A DNA stretch of 64,000 bases from Gnetum montanum. Its lineage: Eukaryota; Streptophyta; Gnetopsida; Gnetales; Gnetaceae. The notes under the pieces are model-generated. The model saw nothing but the letters and a program-made list of their open reading frames with translations. It made no database searches and was not told the origin of the DNA. Position numbers and translations under genes: made by a program. Where the stretch lies: positions 170,144 through 234,143 of the forward strand of contig MNCI01017832.1 of the NCBI GenBank assembly GCA_015680685.1, written 5' to 3'. Within the stretch, counting starts at the first letter, position 1, and each line of letters opens with the position of its first letter. This document shows, piece after piece, positions 46,785 through 59,620 of the stretch.

Positions 46785-47285
46785 CACCTTCAAGTACTAA
46801 ATCTAGATATTATGCAAAGATAAAAATTTTTAGTAGAAAATAAGAAAACTAGCTATCTTCAATTTATTGATTAGAAGATTATAATTAGTTCTCAAAAACC
46901 CTCAAACATCCCAAAACCTATCATACTTAAATGATATTGTAGAGCATGAGGCCCACAATCACACAATGGCTATTCTCAATGCAAGTTTCAAGTAAAAGAG
47001 AATCCCTCTCATAACCCAATACTAAGATCTCAACTCATAAGTAATACACAAGAGAATAGAACATAAAAAAATAACACACCACAATTTGGTCATGGAGTTG
47101 CAATCATCAATTGCACTCACTCAATGTACTTACACTCTCTCTCTTGCTCAACTCTCTACTCTGAAGAGCCCTCACTCTTATTCATTCCTATTTTCCACAA
47201 ACAAAGATGCAATACAACAATATTTATCAAAAAATGAAGGACAAGAAACCTACAAAAATTTTCTCAAATCACTTGAGGCTCTTTA
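46785..47285. other. Foreign block inside gypsy pol
   Basis: Between GHVITKNEIG (RT end) and FQALKEKICSAPILAIPNF (RNase H start) about 500 bp is unrelated to pol, where roughly 180 bp of coding would be expected. It contains tctctctcttgctcaactctc and cacaatttggtcatggagtt. Source unknown; an inserted LTR fragment is possible. Confidence 0.55.
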
Positions 47286-47299
47286 GATGTTTTCTAATT

Positions 47300-49070
47300 C
47301 TTCTCACCTTCTCCTCGACTATTTTCAAGCATTGAAGGAGAAGATTTGTAGTGCTCCAATTTTGGCAATTCCAAACTTCTTCTAACTTTTTGAAGTAGAA
47401 GTGGAACGTAGTGAGCTTTCTATTAGAGCTATTCTTTATCAATAGGATAAGCCAATTGCATTTTTAATAAAAATTTAAATGGCTCTAGACAAAAGTATAG
47501 TGTGTACAAGAAGGAATTATATTATACTTTAAGCTATCACATATTGGAGACATTACTTGTTAGAATTAGAGTTTCTTTTATTAATTGATGATAAGGCACT
47601 TTAATTTTTGAATTGCTATAAGAAATTGGATGCCAAACATATGAAATGGGTAGAGTAATTGCATGATTTTCATTTTGTTTTAAAACATAGCAGTGAAAAG
47701 TCTAATGTTATGTTTGATGCTTTATTTAGAGTTCATGTTGTTTATTCTAATGTGAAAGTTCAAGGTTTTGACTCTTTTACCTCTATATACCCTAATGATA
47801 CTAATTTTGGTATAATTTGAAAAGAGTCAAATATTCATTGCTAGTAAGGGCTAATAAATGAAAATCTTATCATATAAATAATGGGATTTTATTCAAGAAA
47901 AGAAAAATTTGTATTCCAATGTGTGACTTTAGATTCAAACTCCTTTAATAAAGGCATGAAAATAACACATATAAGCAAAACAAAGACATTGGCATTAGTG
48001 AGAAAAAATTATTTTTGGCCATGTATGTATAGATATGTGATTAAATTTGATAAAAACATATTATGTATGTCAAAATTTCAAATGGGGAATAGGTATTAAT
48101 GGTAATTATTTTCCTTTACCAATTTCAAATGTTTCATGGAAAAGTGTTTCTTCGGATGTTTTTTGTGGAATTCCTAATATAAGATCTATTTATGATTTTA
48201 TATTTATTTTGATTGATAGATTTACTAATATGGCTTATTTTATTCCATGTGAGAGAAGTATTTATGCTTCCCATGTTGATTATTTATTCTTTTAGTATTT
48301 TGTTAGATTACATGGCATTCCCATGAATATTGAGTGATAGGGATGTCAAATTCACTTTTCATTTTTAAATATCACTTTGAAAATTACTTGGGACCAAGTT
48401 ATCGTTTTCTATAGCCTATCATCCTTAAACTAATGAGCAACCTTAATTTGTCAATAGGTCTTTATTTAGGATATTAAGATGTTTGTGTGAGAATCAATCT
48501 CAAACATGGAAAAACATGTTAGCCCATGTTGATTTCTCATGCAATAATGCATTCCATTCTAGAATTGGTAAGAGTTATTTTGTAGCAAATTATGATTTTT
48601 CATCAATAATGGTCAATAAGTTGAAAAAATTTGAAGATTATGCCCCTTTGAGTTCTAATTTTGGTAAGAAAATGAAAGAATTGTGTTAGCAAGTTAAATC
48701 TCACTTAGAGAATGAGACAAAGCTTGTGTCTTATAAGATCAATAAGGAAAAGAGAATAATTAATTTCTAGATTGGTTATTATATTTAAATCTATTTGATC
48801 AAGGAGAAGCAAAGGAATTTACACTTCTACAAGCTTAAGTCAAGGAGAATTGATCCATTCAAAATTAGGGCCAAAATCAATCCAAATGCTTATGAGATTC
48901 ATTTACCTAATGATTTTTCCATTTCTTTTATGTTCAATGTTTTAGATTTGATCCCATACCATGGGAATATAATTTCCTCAAACATAAAAGATAGTCTTAG
49001 GATTATTAAGGGTGTAGTTGAATGGCCAAACTTAGCTAATCCACTAACAAAAGCAATTGTATTACAATAA
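47300..49070 (+). pseudogene. Gypsy RNase H and integrase (decayed)
   Basis: RNase H spans 47,300-47,740 (ALKEKICSAPILAIPNF, KKLDAKHMKWVE). Integrase runs from the zinc-finger region (VRKNYFWPCMY, 47,998-48,030; finger residues largely lost) through the core (DFIFILIDRFTNMAYFIPC, 48,195-48,255) to about 48,690. A C-terminal piece RRIDPFKIRAKINPNAYEI ... FMFNVLDLIPYHGN (48,844-48,975) matches the end of plant gypsy polyproteins. Many stops. Confidence 0.8.
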
Positions 49071-49246
49071 AGGAATACTAAAAGTATAAGAGTCAAAAAA
49101 ATGCATGAGTACTTAGTGCACTGGAATGATGAAGGACCTAAAATGTCATTTTGGTTCATAACAAAGAATTATCTTTGTGGAGGCTTAATGTTATTTCAAG
49201 TGTACAACCTACTAAAAAGCAAGTTTAAATTTGAGAGTGGGAGAGA

Positions 49247-50040
49247 TGATTAGGAGATTACCTAGTCCATGTGTAATCCTCAATGTATTTTATGTATATG
49301 TATTATTTATATCTATTTATCTTATATTAGTATTATTAGTGTTTATTCTAGGATGTTTTGGCATGTGTGGAAATGCATGGAATGTGTTTGAATGCTCAAG
49401 GTGTCAAGACAATAATCTTGATTTTTTGTGAAATTGTTTAGAGAGATGTCTCCTCTAGGAGAAAGACATATCATCCATTCTTAAGACATCTCAACTAACT
49501 CAATATGTTTCATGCATGACATCTCACACAATTGTAAGATGTCTCACTTAGATGCAAGATATCTCCCTTAGTTTCAAGACATCTCCACTGAGAGCTAGTA
49601 ACTTTCAGTTGGGATATCTCATACTTCTCTAAGTTGTCTTAATAAATGAGGAGATGCTATTGTATGAATTCCTAATAATTCAATTTATGAACTTGAAAAA
49701 TAGGTAAGATGAAGATTTAGGAAAAAATATAAATATATCTCTTGACCCATCATTTTAGTTATGAAAGTTTAGGAAGTGAGAAGAGAGCTCAAGAAGGAAG
49801 AGAGATAGAAGAGAGAGTCTTGGCTAATTACCTTGGTCATCATTCTTGTATGTGATTTCTTTGTTTTAGTATGAGGGTTGGATTGAATCACTTATCTATC
49901 CTTGGGAGCATGTGTTTCCTTTATGCTTGTAAATTCTTCTTTTGAGCAAGAATAAACATTTTTCCTTTTTTTTCTTATTCAAATTGGTTATTTTCAATTG
50001 AGAAATCTTGGATTGCAGAATCCAAGGAAGCTCATTATCA
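49247..50040 (+). repeat. Gypsy 3' LTR
   Basis: Partner of the 5' LTR, visibly diverged. Its gacatct cluster spans about 49,445-49,660. Confidence 0.82.
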
Positions 50041-50149
50041 AGGCATGATGAAGCTTCCATTTTCACAATCTTTTCATGTCATGACTAGATGATTCTTAAC
50101 TTGAATTTATATAAGTAAAATGCATTACTTCAAAATAATAAATACAATT

Positions 50150-52515
50150 TTTAAAAGGGTATTCATTTCTTAGAGTGGATCATTCTTTTGATTTTTTAAT
50201 CCTTAATGGCATCAGAAAGTTTTCTTCCTCCTCTTATTTCACTTTTACTAGACATCAAGGTAACTCATGCATTGATCTTCTCTTGTCTAATCATGATAAT
50301 ATAGATGTACTAAAAAATTTTTAAGTGCAGGAAAAACCTCCAAAATCTCCTCATCATTACCTAAAATTTGCTATTCTTACTTCAACTCACCATATTCATT
50401 ATAAGAACTGTAGAATTTCTCATGTCATAGAAGACCTTCATCAGGAATTTTAAACAAGAGTGACTAATATGTTGGTCAATAATGATAATGAGGTAGATTT
50501 CACAAATATTCTTTTGCCTATAGCTACTTAGGTGGAGATTAAGAAAATGCCTACTTGTAGAAAACCTTGATATGATGTGGATTATTTGATCATGCATAAA
50601 GATGTTATATCTTCATATTTTGATATTTTAATGTTGAGGAATTATAGAAAGCTTATTTATTTGTAAAAAATAATGTTCATTAAAGAAGCAAAGGAAAGAA
50701 TGATTCATGAGCTCCACTCAAATTCAAAGAGCTTTTGGAATTTATTCTAAGAAAGGCAACAACATGGTTTATATTTTCATTATCTACTATTCAAACTTTC
50801 TTCAATGACCTTTTTAATTAAGAGGCTCCCCCAACTATGCAAGATAACTATAGTATTCTTGAGTTATCCCTTAATGATGTTTCTAGATGAATTCAATGAT
50901 TATCTTCTAAGAAAGGTGCTGATGTTAATGGATTATCTATAGAGCTTCTTAAATGAGGTGGTTTATTGGTATGGAAAGTATCTTATAATCTTCTTAATAA
51001 AGGACTTCAGCATAGTTTGCATCACTCTTAATATTCTAGTCAAGAAATCTTGCTTTTTTAAAAAGAAGATAGGATAGATCTTAATAATTACCAATTGATT
51101 GCAACCAATTTAGTTTTCACTAAGCTTTTGGATACTATTTTGGAGAATAAAATTAGTTCATAGGCAAAAATGCAAGGTCTTTGTGCTCAGTAACAAGAAA
51201 GCTTTAAGAGAAATAATTCTCCTATAGACCATCTAATAACTTTGCATTATTATGTAAAGAAAGAAAAAAGTCCCAACATACAACTTTTATTTGTTTTGCT
51301 AATTTCTTCAAGGTCTATGATTCTATTACTGAAGATAAACTTTGTAAGAGACTAGATAGCATTAACATTTCACAAGATCTCTTTTCTACTACTAAAGATT
51401 CTATAAGATGATCAACATTCTTATTGAAGATAATGTTAATAGAGAAGAAATAACTATCAATTGCTTTGCTGGAGTTAAACAAGGTTGTCGTATGTCACCT
51501 ACCTTTTTTACATATTTATAGATAAATTAAAGAAATAGATGCAAAATGCCTCTAATTATGGTATGTTAGTAAATGAATTATTTTTAAACATGCTTCTCTT
51601 TGTAGATTATATGGCCTTAATTGAAAAATTAGCTACATGATTAAATTACATGTTGCAAATTCTCCATGACTACTACAACTATTCAGGTATGAAAGTTAAT
51701 ATTGATAAGACAAAAATTCTAGTTTATGATTCTAGAAATAGAAATCATAATTTTTTTCTTAGAGAAAAAAGGTTTGATGTATGTAAATCTTATAAATATT
51801 TTGGATTTAAAATTTCCAGTAATTACTATTGGAATACCTTTTTACTCAAACAATTTCAAGTGGCATGTGATCTCTAGTTACTCTAGGAAATAATTATAGT
51901 ATGAAATAAATTTTGACATGGAAGATCAAAAGGAAATTTTTTTGTAGTTTTGTCCAACCTGTATTATTATATGGGTGTGTTACTTAGGGAGCTTCTTTCT
52001 ACACACATACTTGGAAAAATTTAGAGCATGATTAAAAATAGTTTCTAGCATGTGAATTTTAAGTGAAAATGCATACTTCTTATGATAGCTTACTTTTAGA
52101 AAGAAATTTTCTTCCTCTTAAAGTTGAAGGCCTTTGTTAATTTATTACTTATACTTAGAAGTTAAGTCACATGGAGGAAGTTAATTATGCTAACAAGATA
52201 ATGATGCTACACAAGAAAATGGATGTTTATATTAAGGAAAGTAATGGCTTTAGTCATGGAATATTACTATAGTTAATCTTATTTTAAACAAAACGCTCTT
52301 TTGAAAAACTATAAAAGAAAAAGTCTTGGCTAAAGCTTGGTTGAACATGTTAGCAAAAAAGCATTTTTATCTACATTTTATTAGAAAAGAATTGTTATAT
52401 AGTATTCAAAGGTATATATTCTCAACCATTTTTATTTATTTAAGAAATCAAATTACTAGAGCAAGAATGAGCTTTCATCATTGTGGATCACTGAACTTAG
52501 AATGGAAGGGATGAA
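50150..52515 (+). mobile_element. LINE, 5'-truncated and decayed
   Basis: Begins about 110 bp after the gypsy 3' LTR. Plus-strand pieces in order: the end of the endonuclease domain (FTFTRHQGNSCIDLLLSN, about 50,235-50,295); RT fingers (about 50,930-51,330; FANFFKVYDSITEDKLCKRL); palm (GVKQGCRMSP near 51,475; FVDYMALIEK near 51,600, with the FADD box reading FVDY); the GMKVNIDKTKILVYD and SYKYFGF segment (51,650-51,877); and the C-terminal LLYGCVT ... YTHTWKNLEHD region to RARMSFHHCGSLNLEWKG (52,515). Frames shift repeatedly. Confidence 0.8.
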
Positions 52516-52544
52516 TAAGTTCCCAAAATTTTAAGTCCATAGCA

Positions 52545-53175
52545 CCAAGAGCACACTGACTTTAATGTGGTTCCCCAACTTGGGTAGTTGATGAAGCATC
52601 AATTGGCCATGTTGATGAGCCCCCATTGATGTAGCCTTGTTGACAGGCCCCCATCAATAAGGCCCCATTTACGTGGTGTTGCCTTATCAACAAGGCCATG
52701 TCAATGTAGCATCTACTACATTGATGAGGCCCCATTGACACAACCCTAGTGTAAAAACTATAAATATGAACTTCTAGCCATGTTTATGGGCATTAGATTC
52801 ATAGTAGTAGCTAAACTCTTGTAGTTTTTACATTTGAAAGTTAGAATATTTCTCTGAAGTGCCTGTAGTAGGAGTCATTGCGTGTATGGATCTTTATTTG
52901 AGCATTGTTGTACTTGAGCATGATAGTGTGTACGACAATAAAGATGAGCTTCTTAATAAACCTTGTAGCATTCTAGATAATTTAGATAATTATTTATACA
53001 TTTAATTCTTTCAATTAATTATTTAATGTTCTCTAATAATTAAGCTAATTAAGCAAGATAAGCTAGATAGATTGAATACATAAGTATGACTACTTCAAGC
53101 ATAACACATATTCGCTTAGTATTCCTAGCAGTATTATTTCTTGGTACGCTTAGCAGCATAGCACTTGGTGACCCA
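52545..53175 (+). promoter_or_regulatory. LTR-like leader of the Athila/Tat-like element
   Basis: Contains TATA-like ctataaatatg, an aataaag tract near 52,938, and an end (ttcgcttagtattcctagca...ttcttggt) like the end of the 10.4-11.7 kb repeat. It is followed by tggtgacccagtagtgg (about 53,168), which could be a primer-binding site. No matching 3' LTR was found, so the boundary is not proven. Confidence 0.45.
52590..52755. repeat. Degenerate gatgaggccccattgatg repeats
   Basis: About seven diverged copies of a ttgatgaggccccattgatgta phrase in direct and partly inverted order, just upstream of ctataaatatg (52,758). Similar phrases recur near 61,240-61,305 before ctataaatagg. Confidence 0.65.
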
Positions 53176-54099
53176 GTAGTGGATACATGGGTTTAGGACA
53201 TGTATGGAAATTGGAAATGGATGCTTATGTTAGGATTTTTTAGACATCAGTTAGTTAGTTAAATTAGATTAGTCATTAAATTACTCTATCTCTCTTTCTC
53301 TCTTTCTCTCTTCAAGCCCCTAAAAACATAAAACTTAAAATGATATGCCTCAATTACTCTTAACCATACCATTATGCTTTGTAAGTTTAACAAGAAGACA
53401 ATGAATGACCTTAGGGAAAGTTTCACTTCCTAGAAGACTACTGTATCAGAAATTGTAAAGTCCACGAAATTCAATTGGATCATGTGTGAACGATTTGTGA
53501 TTTGTATGGTTGGGTGTAGGGGTACCTTGCCACTCATCATTGGAGATGTTTTCTAGGACTTTGTTTGTTGAAATGTGCACTATCTAGGATTAGTGAATAT
53601 TATTAATATCATTAGATGAGCTCAAGGTCAACATCACTCTCACATGACATATAACTACTAAGCACACTAATAATTTTATTTGTTGCAAAATGTCTTCTTT
53701 CCACAGGCATGGAGATGTTAAATATTTAGTCCCACATGAGTGCAAAGTGGTATATAATCATCTAAATGAGTATGTATTAGACTTCACCTTCATCCTACAT
53801 CAGGATGAATAGTTGTGATGGTGTGATATGGAGGACAACATGATATTGCCTCCTGATTGATCTGTGCTTGGGATGTTGTTTCAAATCTTTAAAAAGTTGG
53901 GCATCTCAGATCTTCATGAGGAATATGTTGTGAATGATCATGATACTTAGGACTACCATCCAATTGAAACACAATGTAAGTGAGATTGACACTAGGGGAA
54001 CCATCATGAGTTTATGAAGGAAAAACATTTCATTAATCGATTGTTCCTCCTAAATCAAGATGACAATGAGGATCCTCCCTTTGAAGGTTCTAAACATCA

Positions 54100-55490
54100 A
54101 GATTCTCCATCCCCTATTGTTGGTAATGAGGATTAGACCTTGAACCTACGATCCACTATTCATAAACTAGGTTTGGGATAAAGTGATAGCCAAGGTAGGA
54201 ACTCGAGTAAAGATCACAATGGAAAAGGAACAATGATGATGGTCATAATAAATGAAGAGATGGTGGTGGACACCATGGTGGTGTTGGTGGTCCATCTTTC
54301 TCTTCATCCTCTTCATTTGATTTCGAACATTCCTCTTCATTTGCTAGGTCTCATAAAAGCTTCCATCGAAAAAATCTTGATGAAGGTGATCAACAAGAAA
54401 ACAATGATCGTCAAGGCCATCAAGACCATAAAGTTCATAGAAGTCATCATCAATGTCATCGACACAATCATGATGAAGAACCTCTATTAGCAACTCGAAG
54501 CATGCTTGACATTGTAGAGGCAATAAAGATCTCAACCAAGCATATGAAGGATAGCTGAATCAAGTGCTTAGACATAAATAATATTCCATGATTTGAAGGG
54601 GGATACAATTCTAATTCATAGAATCATCTACAAGCTTTCCATGATGCCTATGCCTTATAGAACATTGAAAATGACTAGCAAAAACTCAAGCTTTTTCCTA
54701 GGACACTCATTAAGAAAGTTGAGAGCTAGTACCAGTCCTTGAAATCAAAATCCATTCATCGATGGAGGATCATGTTAGAGCTATTTAATGTCAAATACTA
54801 GATGTACTCCAGAGTCTCTAATTTGAGAAAGAAAATCTAAGGCTAGAAACAGGGAGCACATGAACCCTTGGATGCCACCATCAGTAGATATCATTCACTC
54901 TTACATCGATGCCTTGTCCATGGTTATTTTCAAATGGAATAGCTTCAGCACATCATAGATGGGCTTATGGTAGAAACTAGAAGAACTCTTGGGCTTTATG
55001 CCCAAGGAAGATCATCAAAATTAAGAGCTCATTAGATCTAAAGGCTTATAGAGTAGGTAGCAAAAGAAGAAGATGAGTTACAAAAAAGGAAAGTATAAAA
55101 GAGTATAATAGGGATCCTTCCATTAGGAAATGGGAAGTATGATTTTGTGATGAGGAGAAGTCACCACTCAATGAAGTGGTGAATAGGAAAACCTTGCCCA
55201 TCCAAAAATTTGTTTCTGATATTTTAGCAAAGGTTGACAAATTATGGAACTCTTTGGATGAAAAATTCCAAACTACTATGAAGATTGCTAAATAATCCAA
55301 AGATCAAATTAGTGATCATAGCCGTAGTAGGAGAAAAGAAGCTAAACGTGCCTACCAGAAACGAAAGGGTAAAACTACTATAGTAGAGGATGTTATGGAG
55401 ATAGACTCCAAAAATGATACTATTTGTAACATCTATCAATAAGAACACCCAAAGGGACATTGCCCTATGGTGTCACACTTACAAGAGTCT
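54100..55490 (+). pseudogene. Athila/Tat-like gag (decayed)
   Basis: A Ser- and His-rich N-terminal stretch (54,280-54,480) precedes the gag core: FEGGYNSNS, NHLQAFHDAYAL, KLFPRTLIKKVES and SLKSKSIHRWRIMLELFNVK (54,590-54,795). A knuckle-like CNIYQ, stop, EHPKGHCP lies near 55,425-55,470. The overlapping Ile/Met-rich ORF at 54,233-54,490 is in another frame. Confidence 0.78.
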
Positions 55491-56116
55491 AGAATGTATG
55501 TATTGAATCATTGACTAGCACATAGGCAAGCACTTAGATGATTGCCTTATCCTCAAGGCAATCCAAGCCAGTTCCATCAAAAACAATAAGCTTATTATCC
55601 AAATGGAGCTCCACCACAGTCATATGAATAATACCAATAGTGGCACCAATGAAAATCATGGGGAATGCCACCACTAAGGCAATAATATCCTTGCAAGAAA
55701 CCAAATTCATATGTGTACTATGTTTAGCAACCCATCTCTCCAAGAAGTTTTGCAAGCCACGTCTTATTTCAGCATCACTATTACCCTCTAGAGTACCATT
55801 GAATACATTCATCATCTACTTGAGGGGTGAACCCATACCCATACCACCCTCTACATCTATCTACACACATCCCTCTACACTCAACCCGATAACCTCTTAC
55901 TTCGTCCATGTAAGGAGAAATTTCTTCATAGTATTAGCAATGAAATGCTACAAGGGTAGTACATTCACAATCAACTTTCCAACTGAGTGGTTTAGATAAT
56001 CAATCTAGGAAACAACCCTTTTTCAAACCCAATAATCCTTCTAAGCCCTCACAACCTAATGCCATTGGTTACCTTGCATCTTCACCACTCTCATCCTTTG
56101 CATCAAACACCTTCAA

Positions 56117-56710
56117 GTGCCTTCAAACCAAACACAATGTTGGATCCATACTATGATGTTAAATCATGTAGTTTTTGATCAGATCAAGGTTGGCAATCTT
56201 TCCATGAAAATATCTAACCTAGGAAGTCCTCTCATATACTTGCAGATCGCTGGAAATGAGCCATGTAAGGCTCTTCTTAATTTTGATTCTAGTGTAAATC
56301 TCATCTCTCATGATATGTACAAGGCTGAGAACCTACCATCTCTCATGAAAAGTAACATCCATTTAGAATTGTTAGACTAATCAATTACTATTTTTCTGGG
56401 ATTATTAGAGGACATTGTGACCATAGTTAGTGAGTGGTCCTATCCTACCAATTTTTTGATGATTAGGGTTGATAACTACAAACGTGACTTTCCCATCATT
56501 ATGGGAAGGGCTTGGATAAGCACAGTTGATGCATGTATGGGCATAAGGGACCTTTCCTTGGAAATCTCCAAGGAAAATGAATTTGAAGAGTTAGAGAAAA
56601 AGTGTATTCTATGCATCGCATACAGCAATAATGGTGCAATTACATGCAAAATATTTGGTCCATCAAAATTACATACATCAAACCATGTAATCGGTGTGCA
56701 TAAGAAATAG
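56117..56710 (+). pseudogene. Athila/Tat-like protease (decayed)
   Basis: The active-site region reads ALLNFDSSVNLIS, where families usually have LLDLGASVNLL, so the catalytic Asp is Asn. The flap-to-end part is GLLEDIVTIVSEWSYPTNFL and FPIIMGRAWISTVDACMGI, typical of this lineage. One stop splits it at 56,378. Confidence 0.78.
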
Positions 56711-57189
56711 ATATTCAAAGGGGTCTATACACAACAACCACAAAACACGAGGGCACCCAGTGGCTGATAGCTAACTTAGATAGGAACACATTATGCATGG
56801 AACCAACTAAGAGCCTAACATGTGCTTATGTTGAAAGCATGGATGAAATTAAGCAAGTTCATCACCAACTCTTTGATGATGAAGATAATGATGCTTATTG
56901 GGAAGAGTTGGAAATTCCTAATAACTTTATGCAAGAGCCCCTAGAGCTAAAAAATCCATTGACTAGCATGGAATATGCATTTTTAAACAATGGTAAATTG
57001 ATCATAATCAATGTCGAACTTGCTCTTGAAAAAAAAAAGAAAAGCTATTAAAGGTGGTTAATAAATGACCAATAGCCTTTGCTTGGTCACATCCCAATCT
57101 AATGGGAATCAATCCAAGGATCTGCCAACATTGCATTTACACCTACTTAGCAATGAAGACAAGAAGACAACTAAACCCCAAATTAAAGT

Positions 57190-58400
57190 AGATTGTCAAG
57201 GAGGAAATAGAGCAACTACTCAAGGCAAGGTTCATTTATCACATTGTGGATAGTAAGTGGGTTATTCCACTTGTAATTGTGCCAAAGAAAGGTGGCAAGT
57301 GGCTGGTCTATATCAACTTTAGGCTATTGAATACATCAACATTTCAAGATCATTTTCCATTGCCATTTGTGGATCACGTGTTGAACACCATATCTAAGCA
57401 TTACTATTATAGCTTATTGGATGGTTATAGTGGCTATAACCAAATCCAAATTTTTCTAGAAGATCATTCCAAGACAACATTCATGAGTCCTTAGGGGACT
57501 TTTACACATTGTAAGATGCCATTCAATCTATGCAATGCTCCTACAACATTTCAACACCTAGTCTTCATGGATGACTTCTCCACTTATGGAGCTATGTTCG
57601 AGAAAGCCTTGGACCACCTTGAGTAAGTACTAAAAACATGTGTGGAAACAAATTTTCAGCTCAACTAGCAAAAAATTTATCCCATGGTCCAAGAAGGCAT
57701 TTTTTTAGGGCATTGAATTTCACAACAAGGGATTCATGTAGACCCAAAAAAGATAAAGGTCATCCAAGGAATTACACACCAACCAAAGACAGTCAAAGAT
57801 GTTAGATCATTTCTTGGACATACTAGCTACTACTAATGATTAATAAAAGATTTCTCTAAGATCACAAAGTCATTGGTTGAGCTAATGAAGAAAGATTCTT
57901 TGTTCATCTAGACCAGGGAATGTAAATATGCATTCTAATAGTTGAAGAACAATCCCATAGAAACTCCAATTCTACAGGCACTAGATTGGTCTAGCCCATT
58001 TCACATAATTATGAACACATCTAATTATGCTTTGGGAGTTATGCTTATGTAGTTGGATGAGAAAAAAATCCATATTATATCCATTGCATGAGCTAAAGTA
58101 TTATGGGTGCATAGTTGAATTACACCACAGATGAAAAAGAACTAATGGCAGTGGTGTATGCTCTCAACAAGTTCAAGCACTATGTGCTTAGCTATAAAGT
58201 ATTTGTGCACATAGACCATAGTGTCATCTAATTCCTAATAAACAAACCAATGGTGAGTCCTCACATCACATGGTTACTTATGATCTTGCAGGAATTCAAT
58301 CTCATGATGGTAGATCAAAAAGGAACCTAGAATGTGGTTGTTGACCACCTCTCTCAATTAAGATGGAATGACAAAGAGGAGGAAATCCCACTCTTGGATT
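57190..58400 (+). pseudogene. Athila/Tat-like RT and RNase H (decayed)
   Basis: RT: WVIPLVIVPKKGGKW, HFPLPFVDHVLNTISKHYYY, LDGYSGYNQIQ, MPFNLCNAPTTFQ and FMDDFSTYGAMFEKALDHLE (catalytic Asp pair kept). About 25 codons are missing between TTFQ and FMDD. The connection has VRSFLGHTSYY. RNase H is recognisable from HIIMNTSNYALGVMLM (about 58,005) and then a frame-shifted stretch. Confidence 0.8.
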
Positions 58401-58539
58401 AGTTTTTAAATGAACTCCACTTTACAAGAGTAATAAATGACCAAGTTCCCATAGAAACAAAATGGTATGATGGCATCCTCACTTACCCTCTCACTTAGGA
58501 GATGCCATAAGATCTTGACTTGAGCAAAAAGCAAAAATT

Positions 58540-59600
58540 TCTTCATTGGGTCAAATACTTCATGGAAATCAATGAACACCTCTACAAAGTATGCACTGAT
58601 GGCCTAATTTTTTGGTATGTCCTTGATGAAGATCAACTACATGTTTTCAAGGATGCTCACCAGTTTGTCCAACCTTGTGAATGTTGTCAATGAGATGGTG
58701 GAATGACTACTTCCATGGAAGATCCTCAATAGTGGATTCAATCACTAGAGCCCTTTGACATATGGGGCATTGACTTCATGGATCCCATCACACCCATGTA
58801 CAATGAAAGGCATATATCATCATTTTATTCAACTACTACACAAAATGGGTAGAAGCAACAACTATCACTAATTGTACATTATCCACTGCAACTAGATTTA
58901 TACAACATGTTGTAAATAGGTTTGGAGTGCAACATGCACTAATTTTTAACAACAGAACTCATTTTATAGATGCTACTTTTAGAAAGCTAATGCAATTCTT
59001 GGGGATTGAACATAAATTAACAATGCCCTATCATCCCTAAGCCAACGGTTAAGTAGAGGTAACTAACTAGATGATCACAAAGATCCTAATAAAGACCATA
59101 AGAAAATATAGGAGAGATTGGAGTAAAAAACTCAATGATGCCCTATGGGCCTACTACTCAACATGGAAACTCCCTATTGGCTACTCTTCCTATGAGCTGG
59201 TGTACAAAAAACTTTTAATGATCCTTATTCAATCTGAGCTCCATACACTCTCAACAGTATATGACTTGAATCTTGACCTAAAACTAGCACAAAAAGAAAG
59301 ACTAATCAACCTCAATATGCTAGATGAGAACCAACTAATAGCCCTATCTTTGCATGAAGTACACAAGGTACTCAATAATCAACAACATGACCAAAGAATA
59401 CGGAAAGTGAAGTTTCAACCGAGAGATAAGTTTCTTTACTAGAATCTCACACATGTACCTCAAAGAACAAAATTTCAAACATTATGGGAAGGACCTTATA
59501 TAATTTTTGAAACCTTTCCTTCTAGGGCCATGAACATATACAAACCAAAAATCCTAAGTAAAAAGTAGTTGGTCAACATCCAATAAGTGAAGATTTTCCT
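58540..59600 (+). pseudogene. Athila/Tat-like integrase (decayed)
   Basis: Core entry PFDIWGIDFMDPITP (about 58,750), then FNYYTKWVEA and HALIFNNRTHF: both expected catalytic Asp positions read Asn. The VEVTN end keeps the Glu. An open C-terminal part spans 59,071-59,442 (RDWSKKLNDALWAYYSTWKL, KVKFQPRDKFLY), and a broken GPYIIFETF-like end follows to about 59,600. Confidence 0.8.
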
Positions 59601-59620
59601 AAAACCAAGACAAGCCAATG

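Larger units (their letters stand above)
43069..50040 (+). mobile_element. Ty3/gypsy element, plus strand, interrupted
   Basis: LTRs at 43,069-43,827 (759 bp) and 49,247-50,040 (794 bp) share landmarks: tagcccatgtgt, ttttggcatgtgtggaaatgc, gacatct clusters, gagagtcttggc, and ggttggat(t/g)(a/g)aatcacttatctatcc. A primer site resembling tRNA-Met (tggtattatagca, 43,831-43,843) follows the 5' LTR; gagagtgggagaga precedes the 3' LTR. Between them lie gag, PR, RT, RNase H, IN and a C-terminal piece in Ty3 order, with stops throughout. A 500-bp foreign block splits RT from RNase H. Ends are assigned to within a few bases and the target duplication is not certain. Confidence 0.88.
53176..59620 (+). 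mobile_element. Ty3/gypsy, Athila/Tat-like, decayed
   Basis: Gag, protease, RT, RNase H and integrase follow one another on the plus strand in Ty3 order. Lineage clues are LDGYSGYNQI and FMDDFSTYG in RT and PFDIWGIDFM in integrase, typical of Athila/Tat. Stops occur every few tens of codons. The 3' LTR was not identified; a TATA-bearing block near 61,240-61,345 may be its remnant. Confidence 0.82.
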
